The notes beneath the pieces are model-generated. The model saw only the letters and a program-made list of their open reading frames with translations, had not been told where the DNA came from and searched no databases. DNA of 64,000 nt from Xenopus tropicalis (lineage: Eukaryota > Chordata > Amphibia > Anura > Pipidae), in assembly GCF_000004195.4 (NCBI RefSeq), contig NC_030678.2, forward strand, positions 134,851,047 to 134,915,046, read 5' to 3'. Position numbers and translations under genes: made by a program. This document shows, one piece after another, positions 20,721-32,114 of the stretch (position 1 is the stretch's first letter; each line of letters starts with the position of its first letter).

Positions 20721-23700
20721 CTAAAACAAAAAGTGATTTCCCAAAGAGTTTAGTTATTATTTGAACACATTAACTACTAAGGCCCAATACAACAATGATA
20801 TGAAGCAAATAGGCCAAATGTTTATTACATGCAAGTTGATTTCTTTGTCCCTAAAGGGCTATGGCACAAAGCATTTTCAATGGTGTTACTTATGGCAGCA
20901 ATCAGAATGCTGTGAGCTTCCCATTTGTGATTTAGCAACATATGGAAAGACTAAAGATGTTTTTTTTAATGTTATATGGATTCCAGGAACTGGGACAAAT
21001 AAATCATGTGAATTTTTAAGTTCTTTTATATTACCTGGGAGTCGTCCAGCAGCCAGTGCATCTCCAGGCAAATGTCCATTGACTCCATTAGTAGGCAGGT
21101 TACTCATCTGACCCAGAAGGCCACTTCTCATTTCCAAATCAGTGGGATAAGGCCTTCGAGGATCACCTTAAATAAAATTGTGCACAGGAAAATCAAATTA
21201 CAATGGCTAATTTAAAGTTGTGTTAAATAATGGTAAAAATACACCACACATCACTACTTCAACATCATGCTGTAAAATAATTTGTATTTACACACCGCTG
21301 TGCAATTAAAGTTTAAAATTTTGCTGGAGTTAACATCAACTTTAGAAAGATTGAGTTTAACTGACTAAGTCCCATTTAATTTTTGTGAAGAAGAGAACAC
21401 AAACCATGGTCTTTCCTTAGTTGGCCTCTCCACACGTTCTTTTTATTTCTGACTAATAAAGCACATAAACTGGAGTAGTAAACACTGGCAATATGTAATT
21501 ACCTGGCACCCAAGTCAAAGGAGCACATACAGCATTGCTTGCACTAATCCGATGGGCATACTTAATTAGTTCTTCAGAAGAAATTGCACCTTAAAAACAT
21601 TTAAAGAAAAAAATGTTAGAACATTTACACTTCTAACCTTTTATTATTTAACTTACTACAATTTGATGACAAGTTAGAATTTTTTTTTACCAAACTGTCA
21701 GAACAACTAATAATTTGTTGTACTCCACTATGATAACACTATAGTTTATTGTTCAAAATAAAATAAACTTGTGTGTAGCAATCACAGGAAGTTTACGAGG
21801 GCATAAAACAACCAGGTATAGGATCAGTGCAATGTGTCAATCCACGTTGGAGCCAGCGATTAAAGTCCAGGTGACAACATCTGTATCAACACTTGTGATT
21901 AAAGAAAACTGTATGGGGTTTGACATACTTTAAATGAACACTAATCCCCATATGTAATAAAAGTTGCTAAGTGCCCAGTAGCGGTAACCCATAGCAACCA
22001 ATAAGATGTTTTCTTTTCAACAGGTGACCAGTATGCTTAGTATGCTCTGAATTGCTTGTAGGTAAGCTAAGCTAAAAATGTGTGAAAAATTATACTGAGC
22101 AGAGCATGTAGTAACATCAGATCCCAGTAAATCTCAGATAAGCCAAAGGTCAGTATTGATATGTTGCTAATCTGTATCGCAGGTCACAGAGCCAGGAAGT
22201 GTATTGATTAACATATTACTAAGCATTTTTGCTGAATGTTTATTATATAGGTTTTAAAGATTAAGGCTTTCCTGACCAACCTTGTAAAACTAAACACCTA
22301 TGAAATACACACGGATCAATCAAGAGGCAAGAAATTATTCTTATTAACTTATTGAAAGTGGAAATTCACTTTTCTACTTTAACCTAAAAAATATCTGCAC
22401 AGCTTATGAGCTTTCCAATCAAATTAGTCAGGGTTAAAATAGATTTAAAAATGTAGTTTAGAGTTGTGTGCACAAAATGGGGTCCAACTGCTTGGAGGAA
22501 AGTGTAAATCACTGATACCCTGGGCCAGTGCTCCTGTTTGCTAAAAACTGCACTGGCCCAGAGTATTTCTGCAAAAGATCCTCATTGCCATCTTATTCGA
22601 AGTCTTCCACACTTTGTTCTGGTATGGGCGGGCGTATGTGTAGTAGAGTGAAAGCCAAACTTAGTAACTAAAAGCCAGCTCTTTCACTCTAGTGCACACA
22701 CTCGTGCTCTGGTGAAAAGGAGAGAGAAGAGGAAGAAAGATTGTGCTGAAGAACCTCTACAGAAATACCCTGGGCTGGTACAGTTTTCTACTAACAGGAG
22801 TTTCCTTCTGGTTTAATTCTCCACTACTCAAGCAAATTTAAAGGAGAAGGAAATGTAAACTCACTGGGGAGTGCCAAAATGTTTAAGTTTCAGTTGGGCA
22901 AAAATAGATGTATATTCAGGCCCAGACTGGAAATATTTGGATTCATGCAAATCTCAGAGGGGCTGCTGTAAGATGCCAGTCACTATTTGGTGGGCTGGGG
23001 AGGGGGGAAGCAGTTTGGAATCTGTGTACTTGAAATGCCAGTGCCTATTTTGAACCTCAGTGGGGGCCTATGTATGTTATATTGTTTTTTAGAATAATTC
23101 CTTGTGCAAAACTATGCCATTAGTTTCATGAAAATCTTCCACACTCACCCTTCCTTGCTTTATCTATTGATTTCAGTTTTTCCTTAGCTTGGTAGACAGC
23201 TGTTGCCTTAGGATAAAAGAAATAACACAATTTTAATTAAACACACTTTTTACAGTATTCTAATGAATCTAGGTATTCATATATAACAGAATATGAAAAG
23301 CATAACTCAGTACATTGAAAATCTAGTACAGGCATGACTGTAAGCTCTATGAGACAAGGACCTCTTGTCTCTGACACTTAGGGCTCTGGCACACGGGGGA
23401 GATTAGTCGCCCGCGATTAACTACCTGTTCGCGGGCGACTAATCTCCCCCGTGTGCCAGAGCCCTTAGCTCTTAGTCTGTACTGCAACTGTCCTATGTAT
23501 TTGTTATTGTAAATACCCCTATTTGTTCTATTCATTTATTGTTCAGTGAAAAGTAGCACTGTATAAATAAAATTATACGAGGCAAAGAGAGGAGGTTAAA
23601 ATTCCCACCAAGTGCTGAAGGTTGTAGTTCAACAACATCTGAAAGCCCTGTGTTTGACATCCACTAATATAGATGACCCCAACATTCAAAAAGTGATAAC

Positions 23701-26700
23701 ATTAGTAAAAGAAGCTTTATTATCCAAATACATGTATTTTTATTCTAAAGAAAGCTAACTTAGTGTTCCTTAGTCACAGCAATTAGTTTAGATAAGCTCC
23801 AAACAAAAACTGGTTTATATTGTCTGCATTCCTGACACTGACTTCTGAAACAATATAGCAGAAGCCAACTGAAGCCTGGACCTAAAAAATAAATGACTCT
23901 TGATACATTTTAAGAATCAGACCCAAAGAACAGCAAGAAATAAACAAATACAACATTCACCTGCAATAAATATTTGTAAAACCTTTATTTAATTAATTTA
24001 TATTTTAATTGCTTAAATTACATTTCCTTTTGTTTTGTAAAAACAGTTTTTGGGTAGAGAATCCCTCTGCTAGCTCCAATTAAACAGTGGTTTTAATGCC
24101 ATGTTGTTATGATAAGTGGTGGAACACGTGATTACTTTTCAGCTTAGGACCTGAACTAAATTTAGTTTTTAAAATGAGAACGTATATACTTAACTACCCC
24201 TTTACTGACACCTTGTGGAAACGTGCAGTTAGATTAGTACTGTATTTTCCCCAGATTGCATGGCATTATTTACCAATTTACCTTAGTAAGGAGATTTTTA
24301 TCCTTGAAAATGCACTTGTCATTCTGATAATATGACACCATATTCCAGGATGGAAAGAGGCATAAATGAATTATTTAAATAAGAAAAAATAACACAGAAT
24401 CAAAATTTAAATTGTTGCCGTGGTATCTCAAAGTGAGTAGAGAACTCTCTTGCATTGTGGATTACTGGATTGTCTGCTGTGGAGTTATTAATAAAAGTGT
24501 TGTGTCAGTCCCCTAATAGCTGTTGCATTGCTAATACATAGGAAAAAGTACTTTTGGTTCAAGACAACCCATTTCCTGAAGCAAAGTATAGCAACACTGG
24601 GGACCAAGATACCTAAAAAAACAATACAATAATTATTACTCAGTTAGGAATAAGATTATTACTCAGTTAGGAATAAGCACGGAGGTAAAAATTTCTACTC
24701 AGAATCAACTCATGCTTGTTCCATATAAGCAGACGACAAAAAGCTGCCAGCAGTTGTTTATTTCTAGAGCTTACCAATATGTGTTCGGCTTCCTTCAGCT
24801 GTTTCTGTAGTTGCTGGATATCACTGTCCCTCTTCTCCACCTCTTTTTCTAAAACCTGCATTTCTTGGTGAATCTTCCCCTGGCTTAATGCCACTTTCAT
24901 TAGTTCTTGGAATTCCCCATCCTTCTGAATTAGTAACTCTAAAATCTGACAAAAACAGACAGAATTGGGTACTGTGATAAGTTACCTGAGAGAGATAGGG
25001 TAATGCAAGGATGAACAACTAACTACTAAAAAATGCATTTGCCTGTTATGTAATACACATCGTAAACAATGTATTTTACCAAATAAATGGGGGAATGTAA
25101 TAAACAGTCTCAAGTCTGCATTTTGTCTAGTAACCCAGAGCAACCAGTCAACAGATAGCAGATATTTACTGGTCAGTGGTATGAAAGCATCTGATTGGTT
25201 GCAGTTGGTTACTAGGTGTGGGCAAACTTTAGACCTTTTATTGCATTACCTCTTAAGTTGCTAATTTGTAACTTCATATATTTTATTTATAATATAATTA
25301 TATATTATTATAATTTTCATTTATAACATTGCTTCTGATAATACTTGCTATCTACCAGGTCAGTAAATTTTATTTCCATGCTGTGTATCTACTAAAATCA
25401 TGAACAGAATCACAGAATGTAACTACTCCGTAAGACTGCCTTGTCATACACAACAGAGCATGTCTCAGTACATACTTTCTGCTGCTGCTCCTCCTCTATC
25501 TAGACTTCACACACTGTACCACAGAAGGCACTCTAATCCAGCAGTTTGCAGTGCCTTACCTGAATTTCCTACCAACCCTTCTATTCTTGCACTCGTTCAC
25601 AGACCAGTACAGCAGAGTTCTGCATTTAGTACTATCCAGGAGGAATGTACCCCCCGACAGCATGCTCAGTTACCTGCCCTCTGAACCTAGCTATATTTCA
25701 GCAGAGGATTTGTGTGAGGAATACTATTAACTAATGTATTTTAAAACAGCATTGGTACCCTTGATAGTATTCCTTTAAATAAGGGATGCCCACATAACAG
25801 CTATTCCTCCTTCATGGCAAATATCTGCATTGTGGGCACTAAGGAAGGGGGGGGGGAGATTGGGGGGTTTAACACATTATACAGCAGGCTTATTTCAGTG
25901 GGGCATGCAGTAAATAGTAAGCCATAATACAAATAAAAGTTACATTTGCTGGGCACTGTTGCCATTTAAAAGGAGAGCAAAAAAGCCATTACCATAGCTC
26001 ACTGCACAGAGGGCAGACAGAGTCAAATGCAACCTATTGGTGTCTATCAAATACTGCTGGGGTTGTTATATCCAACTAGGATGAGGAGGCACAGTATCTT
26101 TCCTCTTGCCACATAGATGGATTATTGCCACATTTTGAATTGAAAAGAAAGAATACCTATAGATTTAGATGAAAGTATAAGCTATTTAGATAGTAAGCTC
26201 TTGTGAGCAGGGCTGTCAAATCCTATTTCATTCGATAACTTGTTTGTTAAATTATTATAAGACCCCCCCCCCCATTTGTTATAATGTTTAATAATAGAAT
26301 TATGTTATCATTGCACTTTATAAATGAATAATTATTATCATGATGATGCTTAATTTTATGGTATATATACAACTAAAAATAGGGAGAGAAGTCGACAGGC
26401 TCAAATGATTATTTTTACTGATAAAAAAGGAATTACAACTTTTCAAATATAAATCATATTTATCATATACAGTTAGATCATATTTCATCAATATGTAAAC
26501 ACTGCAAATTGTCCTTTATCTAGTCATATCCCTTTGACTACATCAAGGCTAGCAATATGTCAATTGCATATAAACGATGTAACATATGTAAAATTAATAG
26601 TAATGCAATCAACTGTTTTGTAGTTATATTCATTCTATAATCTGTAAATCAAAACTGCATATCTACAGACTCACTTGGTTCTCTTCACCAGGTTGGCTGA

Positions 26701-29700
26701 GCTTCTGGTTCCTTGAAAGTGCAAGCATTTCAATAAGTTCTCTGGAACAATATCAACAGGTTTCACATCAGTAGATGCTTTAAGTTAATTCTGAAGTATT
26801 CTGCTAAAGATAAGTGGGTGTTAACTGAAACCAGATATACACACCTGATTGCATAGACTGAAAGAAAACCATGACCGTCAACCCCTTTCTTACTTTGTTC
26901 CACTGTGTAGTGATGGATTCTGGTAATTGACGTCCTCCTGCTTTCCAAAGAATCTGTGCACCACTCACAATGGAAAGTAGGGACTTTCTAGTCCCAGAAT
27001 GCTTCACTGCACAATGGAACTAAGTAAGGTAGGGGTTGCATTATGATGCGAGACTGGATTTTCTAACCTGGCCGACCGATAGCTGGCCAATTTCAGGCCA
27101 GCTATCGGTCGGCCAGCCCACTCGTTTCTGCCCCTACACGGGCAGATAAGCTGCCGAGTCGGTCCAAGGGACCGATATCGGCAGCTTCTATCGGCCCGTG
27201 TATGGGGGCCTTAAGTGGGGTTTGGAAATGATTTTATACAAGTCAAGATAGATTATCATGGTTTCCTTTCAATCTGTGGAATCAGGTATGTGTAAAAAAA
27301 TATATATTTCTGAAAGTTTGGATAGTGTTTATGCACATTTTTTACATAACCCAACTAAATGACTTCATGTCCAAAATAGGGGAAGAAACCAGGGGTAAAC
27401 CTGCCAGTTTCCAGTCATAAAAAGACCCCAAATATAAGAGGATCTAACAGCCAGACAAAATATTTGACTTCCAAAATTGTGGTTTCCTGTGTCAAATGAT
27501 AGCTTAAAGAAGAATGAAAGTTAAAAATCACTGGGGGTGCCAAATGTTAAGCAGCACCCAGTGATGATAATCACTTGCCTGATACCATGGGCTGGTGCTC
27601 CTGTGTGTGAAAAACTGTTCTGGCCTGAGGTCTGATATCTGTAGGAGCACCACATCATCATCTTCCATTTCTTCGTCCTTCTTGTTGGCCCCTGGCCAGT
27701 GCACATGCACAGTACAGTGACAAGCTGTTTTGTTGTTTCACTGAGCTTTTCACTCTGCCATGTATGCGCACCCAAACCAGGGCTCAAGAGAAGTATGAAG
27801 CAAAATAAGGTGGCAACAAATAAGCTCCTACAGAAGAACCCCAGGCCTCAGGTAAGCAATTACTACTGCAACAGCTAAGCTGCTCATGCATGCTCTCATC
27901 CTATCCCGACTTGACTACTGTAACCTGCTACTAACCACCTCCCTAACTCCCATCTTTCCCCCTATAGTCTATATCAGTGATCCCCAACCAGTGGCTCAGG
28001 GGCAACATGTTGCTCACCAACCTCTTGGATGTTGCTCTCAGTGCCCCCAAAGCAGGTAGTTATTTTTTTTAATTGTGTTGCTCTCCAAGTCTTTTTACAT
28101 TTGACTGTGGCTCACGAGTAAGAAAGGTTGGGTCTGGTCTATATTAAAGGAAAACGAAAGGCAAAATCACTTGGGGGTGCCAAAATGTAAGGCACCCCCA
28201 AGTGACTTTAACTGCTTACCTCGTACCCCGGGCTGGTGCCCCTGTTAGAAGAAAACAGCACCAGCCCGGGGTACCTGGAGCGGATCGCTTCCTTCTTCCT
28301 GCTTCCGTTGCTGAAATGCCAGCGGTGGGCGCATGCGCAGTAGAGTGAAAAGCCGACTTTAATGTTTAAGTTCAGCTTTTCACTCTACTGCGCATGCGCG
28401 CGCAGCGAATCAGGAAGAAGGAAGCGCCGGCAGCTACCCCGGGCTGGTGCTGTTCCCTCCTCACAGGGGCACCAGCCCGGGGTAAAAGGTAGGTGGTCAA
28501 AGTCACTTGGGAGTGCCTAACATTTTGGTGACTTTGACTTTCTTTTTCCTTTAAATACTGCTGCCAGAATTCTCCTCCTCTCATCCAGGAGAGTTCAGGC
28601 CCTTCCCCTGCTAAAGTCCTTATCGTGGCTTCCTATTAAACAAAGAATATCTTACAAACTCCTTCTCTTAACCCTCAATTCCTCTGCTCCTTACTACATC
28701 TCTTCTCTTGTGTCTCCCTACGTTCCTGGCCGACTCCTTCATTGCTCGCAGAGCAACCGCTTTGTTGCACCCCCCACTACTACTGCAGTTTCCTGCCTTA
28801 AACCTTTCTGCCTTGCTGCTCCTTACATTTGGAATGCCCTCCCTGATTTCCTCGGGAGAGAATCCTCCCCCAGTCTTTTCAAAGATAAATTTAAAGACTA
28901 CCTCTTGGAGCACTCACCCAGCACCTGATCTGGGAACTAGCACTTATATTGTCACCCACTGTAACCTACAGCACTTATAGTTAAAAATACCCTCCTATAT
29001 AGATAGTAAGCTCTACGGGGCAGGGACCTCCATACTTTTGTGTCTTTGGCTCTTAACTTATTGCAACTGTATCTTGTATTTATTTGTATATATTGTTATC
29101 CTTTGAATTTCTGTTATTATCTTAATAACCCCGTTTGTATTAATGTAAATAAAGATATACATACATACATTATAATAACATCAGGGTGCCTACAATTTTG
29201 GCACCCCCGGTGAATATACTTTTACTTCTCCTTTAAAAGAGTTCAATAGCCAAGTATAAAATGTAGTTGCCCTGAAGAGCCACACTCCCCCTTCCTGTAC
29301 CACATCAATGAACTCTTCTAATACAGCCCTGTCTGCTTTTCCAAAAACACAGAGTAGCGCAGTGGAGCTAGTGTACACCAAACTGCTGTGTAGCTTACCA
29401 TACAATGACAGAATTGCAACATGAGTCAATGTATTTTTTATAAAGTGTCATTTTTCCTTGTGGTGCATTACAGTGTATCCCATGTTTCCCACAATGACTG
29501 ATATAACGCTGAAGCAATAGCAACAGGTCTTACTTTGCCATTTGACTAAAGGAAAGGGGGGTTTGAAGAAGGCAATTCCTCAGCACCTTGAGGAGCAAGG
29601 GGCTCTAATAAAACAGTCGGAAACCAGGGGTGGTGCCACCCTAAAAGAAACCTGAAGGAAGATCAGACAAGTATTCATGCGCCAAACCACATCCATATGT

Positions 29701-30127
29701 ATCACTGTGCGCCACTGCTATTCCCCATGGGATGGCCTGTCCCCACCCACCGTTATACATCAACCGGGGCCCTTTACAGATATTATTCTGGCCCACTGTG
29801 CAGTAAGAACAGCAGGAAGGACAAACCCCAACTTACAGGGCTTTTAGGTGGCCAGATAATAGGGCAACGCTCTGTAAGCGCACAGCGCTATTATAACAAA
29901 GAATCCCGCACAGTGGAATTCCGAACTTCATTGCTCGTAAGGTGCCAAGCATTTGGCTCTGCAGCTGCTGGAAAGCCACGCAAGAAACAATATTGGCTCC
30001 AAAGTATTAGGTGCAGTCCCGAGAAATAAAATGCCCGTGTCGCATAACGCCCTCACCTAGACAGCACTTCCAAGTCGTCCAGGAAAGACATCAGCCTTTC
30101 CTTCGTGCTCTTCTCCGGAACAGCCAT
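20548..30127 (-). CDS. MED4: MED4, Mediator complex subunit 4, complete
   Basis: MED4 is a middle-module subunit of Mediator, the coactivator that links enhancer-bound factors to RNA polymerase II (family knowledge). Seven exons on the minus strand join to 252 codons plus stop: 30127-30057, 26741-26675, 24945-24775, 23206-23149, 21589-21503, 21166-21035 and 20720-20548. All junctions are GT/AG and in frame. The central part (residues about 47-120) is a charged coiled coil with [18 protein letters not shown] and KEAEHIL, nearly identical to human. Then follow [20 protein letters not shown] and the [16 protein letters not shown] block. The C-terminus is an acidic serine-rich tail ([12 protein letters not shown]). 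Human MED4 is 270 residues; the frog N-terminus lacks the glycine-rich extension and begins [12 protein letters not shown]. Intron 1 is the longest and holds the deepest transposon nest in the window. Confidence 0.96.
21035..21166 (-). CDS. MED4: MED4 exon 6
   Basis: 132 nt; [20 protein letters not shown] then [18 protein letters not shown]. Donor CCCAG|GTAATA. Confidence 0.95.
21503..21589 (-). CDS. MED4: MED4 exon 5
   Basis: 87 nt; [20 protein letters not shown], then CAPLTWVP. Donor GCCAG|GTAATT. Confidence 0.95.
21590..22489. other. MED4 intron 4, 3' portion
   Basis: Contains a fragment of the CCCATAGCAACCAAT palindromic MITE near 21980; otherwise nothing recognised. Confidence 0.45.
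22490..22800. mobile_element. MITE, CCTGGGCCAGTGCTCCTG family
   Basis: Diverged palindromic copy related to 28144 (TGGGCCAGTGCTCC near 22523 mirrored by GGGCTGGTACAGTTTTC near 22769; AGTAGAGTGAAAGCC mirrored by TTTCACTCTAGTGC). Ends are indistinct. A T2-like start TTAAAGGAGAAGG follows at 22838. Confidence 0.6.
22915..23060. repeat. hAT-like MITE fragment (CAGGCCCAGACTGG family)
   Basis: CAGGCCCAGACTGG at the left and GTGTACTTGAAATGCCAG near the right. Partial relatives lie near 47100 and 63035. Confidence 0.5.
23149..23206 (-). CDS. MED4: MED4 exon 4
   Basis: 58 nt; [19 protein letters not shown] plus one base of the next glycine codon. Confidence 0.93.
23336..23580 (+). mobile_element. 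L2-like LINE 3' tail carrying a Harbinger-like MITE
   Basis: TAAGCTCTATGAGACAAGGA through GTATAAATAAAATTATAC matches the 3' end of the LINE at 27873-29185, interrupted by the 84-bp hairpin at 23381. Confidence 0.65.
23381..23464. mobile_element. Harbinger-like palindromic MITE (short form)
   Basis: GGGCTCTGGCACACGGGGG and its exact inverse at the right, flanked by TTA on both sides (23378-23380 and 23465-23467), the 3-bp TWA duplication of Harbinger elements. Related longer copies at 40501, 41080 and 41593. Confidence 0.85.
23581..24774. other. MED4 intron 3, no recognised feature
   Basis: AT-rich intron with nothing supported apart from short duplications near 24640-24680 (ATTACTCAGTTAGGAATAAG twice). 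Confidence 0.45.
24775..24945 (-). CDS. MED4: MED4 exon 3
   Basis: 171 nt, exactly 57 codons in phase 0. Encodes most of the coiled coil, including [20 protein letters not shown]. Confidence 0.95.
24946..26189. other. MED4 intron 2, 3' portion
   Basis: Contains a weak copy of the CAACCAGTCA palindromic MITE near 25110-25240 and a G run near 25846. No gene evidence in the open frame at 25400-25684. Confidence 0.4.
26190..26340 (+). mobile_element. L2-like LINE 3' tail fragment
   Basis: ATAGTAAGCTCTTGTGAGCAGGGC through TTGCACTTTATAAATGAATA, the usual L2 3' end. A C run sits near 26262. Confidence 0.55.
26675..26741 (-). CDS. MED4: MED4 exon 2
   Basis: 67 nt; [20 protein letters not shown]. 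Acceptor TTCCAG, donor AACCAA|GTGAGT. Confidence 0.93.
27056..27212. mobile_element. Palindromic MITE (CGGCCGACCGATAG-like)
   Basis: TGGCCGACCGATAGCTGGCC is mirrored within 60 bases, and a second mirrored pair (ACGGGCAGATAAGCTGCCGA, GGCAGCTTCTATCGGCCCGT) follows. Ends in GTGTATGGGGGCCTTAAG like other GTATGGCCACCTTA elements. Confidence 0.65.
27975..28136 (-). mobile_element. hAT-like MITE, internally deleted, with 8-bp target duplication
   Basis: CAGTGATCCCCAACC at the left and AGGTTGGGTCTG at the right, flanked by GTCTATAT at 27967-27974 and 28137-28144. Lacks the middle present in the 12787 copy. Confidence 0.82.
28144..28554. mobile_element. T2-type MITE (CCCCGGGCTGGTGC family), complete
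   Basis: TTAAAGGAAAACGAAAGGC at the left, TTTCTTTTTCCTTTAA at the right, TTAA at both edges. Nearly the whole length is an inverted repeat, with TGCGCATGCGC on each arm (near 28330 and 28389). Directly follows the hAT copy inside the LINE. Confidence 0.87.
29237..30056. other. MED4 intron 1, 5' portion
   Basis: No bounded repeat or exon recognised. The open frames here show no family resemblance. Confidence 0.4.
30057..30127 (-). CDS. MED4: MED4 exon 1 (coding part)
   Basis: 71 nt; 23 codons plus two bases. [11 protein letters not shown] matches human LSALEDLEVLS. Donor CTAG|GTGAGG. Confidence 0.93.
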
Positions 30128-30240
30128 GTCTGCGGATGGAAGAGAGGCGGGGCTAACGAGCAGTTCCGGGAAGGAATCAAGAGAAACAAGTATCTGTCGA
30201 AAAGCGCAGACGTTTTTCACAGCGCCATCTAGAGTAATTT
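30128..30240 (-). promoter_or_regulatory. MED4: MED4 proximal promoter candidate
   Basis: GGCGGGGC (Sp1-type GC box) at 30146-30153 and TTCCGG (ETS core) at 30164-30169, within 45 bases of the ATG. No TATA box seen. Confidence 0.45.
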
Positions 30241-30659
30241 AATGGAACTTAGCGATCCTACTCACATAACTAGCAAATGCCAGTTGGGCAGTGATGTAGA
30301 TGTCGGCTGCGGCAAATTCACTGAACTGGGGCCTATGGGTGGAGGCTGGAGAACCCCCCCCCCTCACCTGGTGATGAGCTTTCAGTCATATTCACATTGG
30401 TGCCATTCACAAACCTACTCATGGTCCTCAGCCAAACAAACGGCCATGATCACAGCATTTGGCCAAAGCATGTCTAGACATGGTGGCAGGACATATTGGG
30501 ACACTCACATTTCTTGTTTTCCAGCATTTCATGGATGGCACAGTGCGGTCCCCTTAACAAACAAAAGTACTATTTAATGCACTGGTAAACAAAACGTGAG
30601 CATTTCTTCCATGAGATTCAGGAGAATACAAATTCACACATTTGTCTCTTAGGGGAACT

Positions 30660-31744
30660 GAGACTGGCAGCTTAAAGGGCAATTTCACCCTTTTCACCAA
30701 AATGTCTCTGAACACCTCAGAATTCATTTGTCTGCTTCTGTCCTGTTTCACATCATCAATAAACACTAGTGTCCCAGTGCCACCGACAGACGTGCACGCC
30801 CAAGCCATCACACTGCCTCCACCTTGTTTTACATATGATGAGGTATGCTTTGGATAATGAGCTGTTCCACGCCTTCTCCATACTTTTTTATTGCCATCAT
30901 TCTGGTATAATTTGATCTTGGTTTCATCTGTCCAAAGAATGTTTTTTCAGAACTGTGCTTTTTTAGATGTTCTTTAGCAAAATCCAATCTAGCCTTTCTA
31001 TTCTTGAGGCTTAGGAGAGGCATGCACCTGCAGTGCACCCTCTGTATTCACTTTCATGCAGTCTTCTCTTTATGGCAGACTTGGATATCGATACACCTAC
31101 CCCCTGGAGAGTGTTGTTCACCTGGTTGGATGTTGTGAAGGGGTTTCTCTTCACCCTGGAAATGATTCTACGGTCATCCACCACTGTTGTTTTCTGTGGA
31201 CGTCCAGGTCTTTTTGTCCAGGTCTTTTTTTCACCAATGGTTGCGTTCTTTCTCAGGATGTACCAAACTGTAGATTTTGCCACTCCTAATATTGTAACAA
31301 TTTCTCGGATGGGTTTTTTCTGTTTTCGCAGCTTAAGGATGGATTCTTTCACTGGCACGGAGAGCTCCTTTGACCACATGTTGTCTGTTCACAGCAAAAT
31401 CTTCCACATGCAAGCACTACACCTCAAATCAACGCCAGGCCTTTTATCTGCTTAATTGATAATGACATAACAACGGACTTGCCAACACCTGCCCATGAAA
31501 TAGCCTTTGAGTCAATTGTCCAATTACTTTTGAACCCTTGAAATGAAGGGATTGTGTTAAAAAAAAATGCTTTAGTGGCTTCACATTTTTTTTTCAGTCG
31601 TTTTGTTCACCCCACTGAATTAAAGCTGAAAGTCTGCACTTCAACTGCATCTGAGTTGTTTCATTTAAAATCCATTGTGGTAATGTACAGAACCAAAATT
31701 ATAAAAAAAAGTTGTCTCTGTCCAAATATTTATGGACCTAACTG
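30660..31744 (-). pseudogene. Tc1/mariner-like transposon, decayed and truncated
   Basis: Minus-strand frames give an N-terminal helix-turn-helix (ESILKLRKQKKPIREIV, then KRPGRPQK), a middle piece (LSLKNRKARLDFAKEHL) and AWACTSVGGTGTLVFIDDV, in different frames with stops. The second Asp and the PDLNPIE block are missing at the left edge. The right terminus (31711-31744) ends GGACCTAACTG followed by TA at 31745. A different lineage from the 10.5 kb element. Confidence 0.8.
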
Positions 31745-31746
31745 TA

Positions 31747-32114
31747 AAACAGGACCCCAAAACCTCCAGAAATGTGTTAAAACTTTAAATAACCTGCCAA
31801 ATTTAGTCAACTTGGAGTGGTATTTAGGGGGTGTGGTTGCAAAAATGGGCATGGTCAAAAAATATTTTTGTCCCTCTTTTCGTTTTCAAAATGTTGGGAG
31901 GTATGCAAAGAAAACGCATGACTGCTTCTCCAGTGTGTGCCCTCTGGTATGACTCTCTGGTGCATCATGTTTGACACATTTTGCTTGTTGGCGTCTTCAC
32001 GTTGAACATTGGTTTTGTATAGCAAGAGACAATTTCCCTTTAAAATCACAAGGGTAATTTGAGGCATGCTTTGAGGGTAAAATAACAAAGTTCTATATAC
32101 TACACTATATTATT
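31747..32114. other. Intergenic sequence, MED4-ITM2B
   Basis: Nothing recognised beyond a T2-like end (TTTCCCTTTAA near 32035). Confidence 0.45.

Larger units (their letters stand above)
27873..29185 (+). pseudogene. L2-like LINE, 3' part of ORF2 and tail
   Basis: [15 protein letters not shown] before the insertions, then [29 protein letters not shown] and [10 protein letters not shown] after them, are the C-terminal reverse-transcriptase landmarks of L2-clade LINEs. The frame is open from about 28552 to 28928 once the hAT and T2 insertions are skipped. The tail ends AATAAAGATATACATACATA. It is 5'-truncated and dead. Confidence 0.75.
27504..29236. mobile_element. T2-type MITE split by a LINE that itself holds two insertions
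   Basis: Left end TTAAAGAAGAATGAAAG (27504), right end CTTCTCCTTTAA (TTAA 29233-29236). The interior is the CACTGGGGGTGCC / TTTTGGCACCCCC family, interrupted between about 27873 and 29185. In MED4 intron 1. Confidence 0.75.

Noticed and set aside
23381..23464. Strong hairpin resembling a microRNA precursor
   Set aside because: The arms are MITE termini with TTA duplications and recur at 40501, 41080 and 41593.
31033..31455. Plus-strand 140-codon frame
   Set aside because: It is the complement of the decayed Tc1 transposase on the minus strand.
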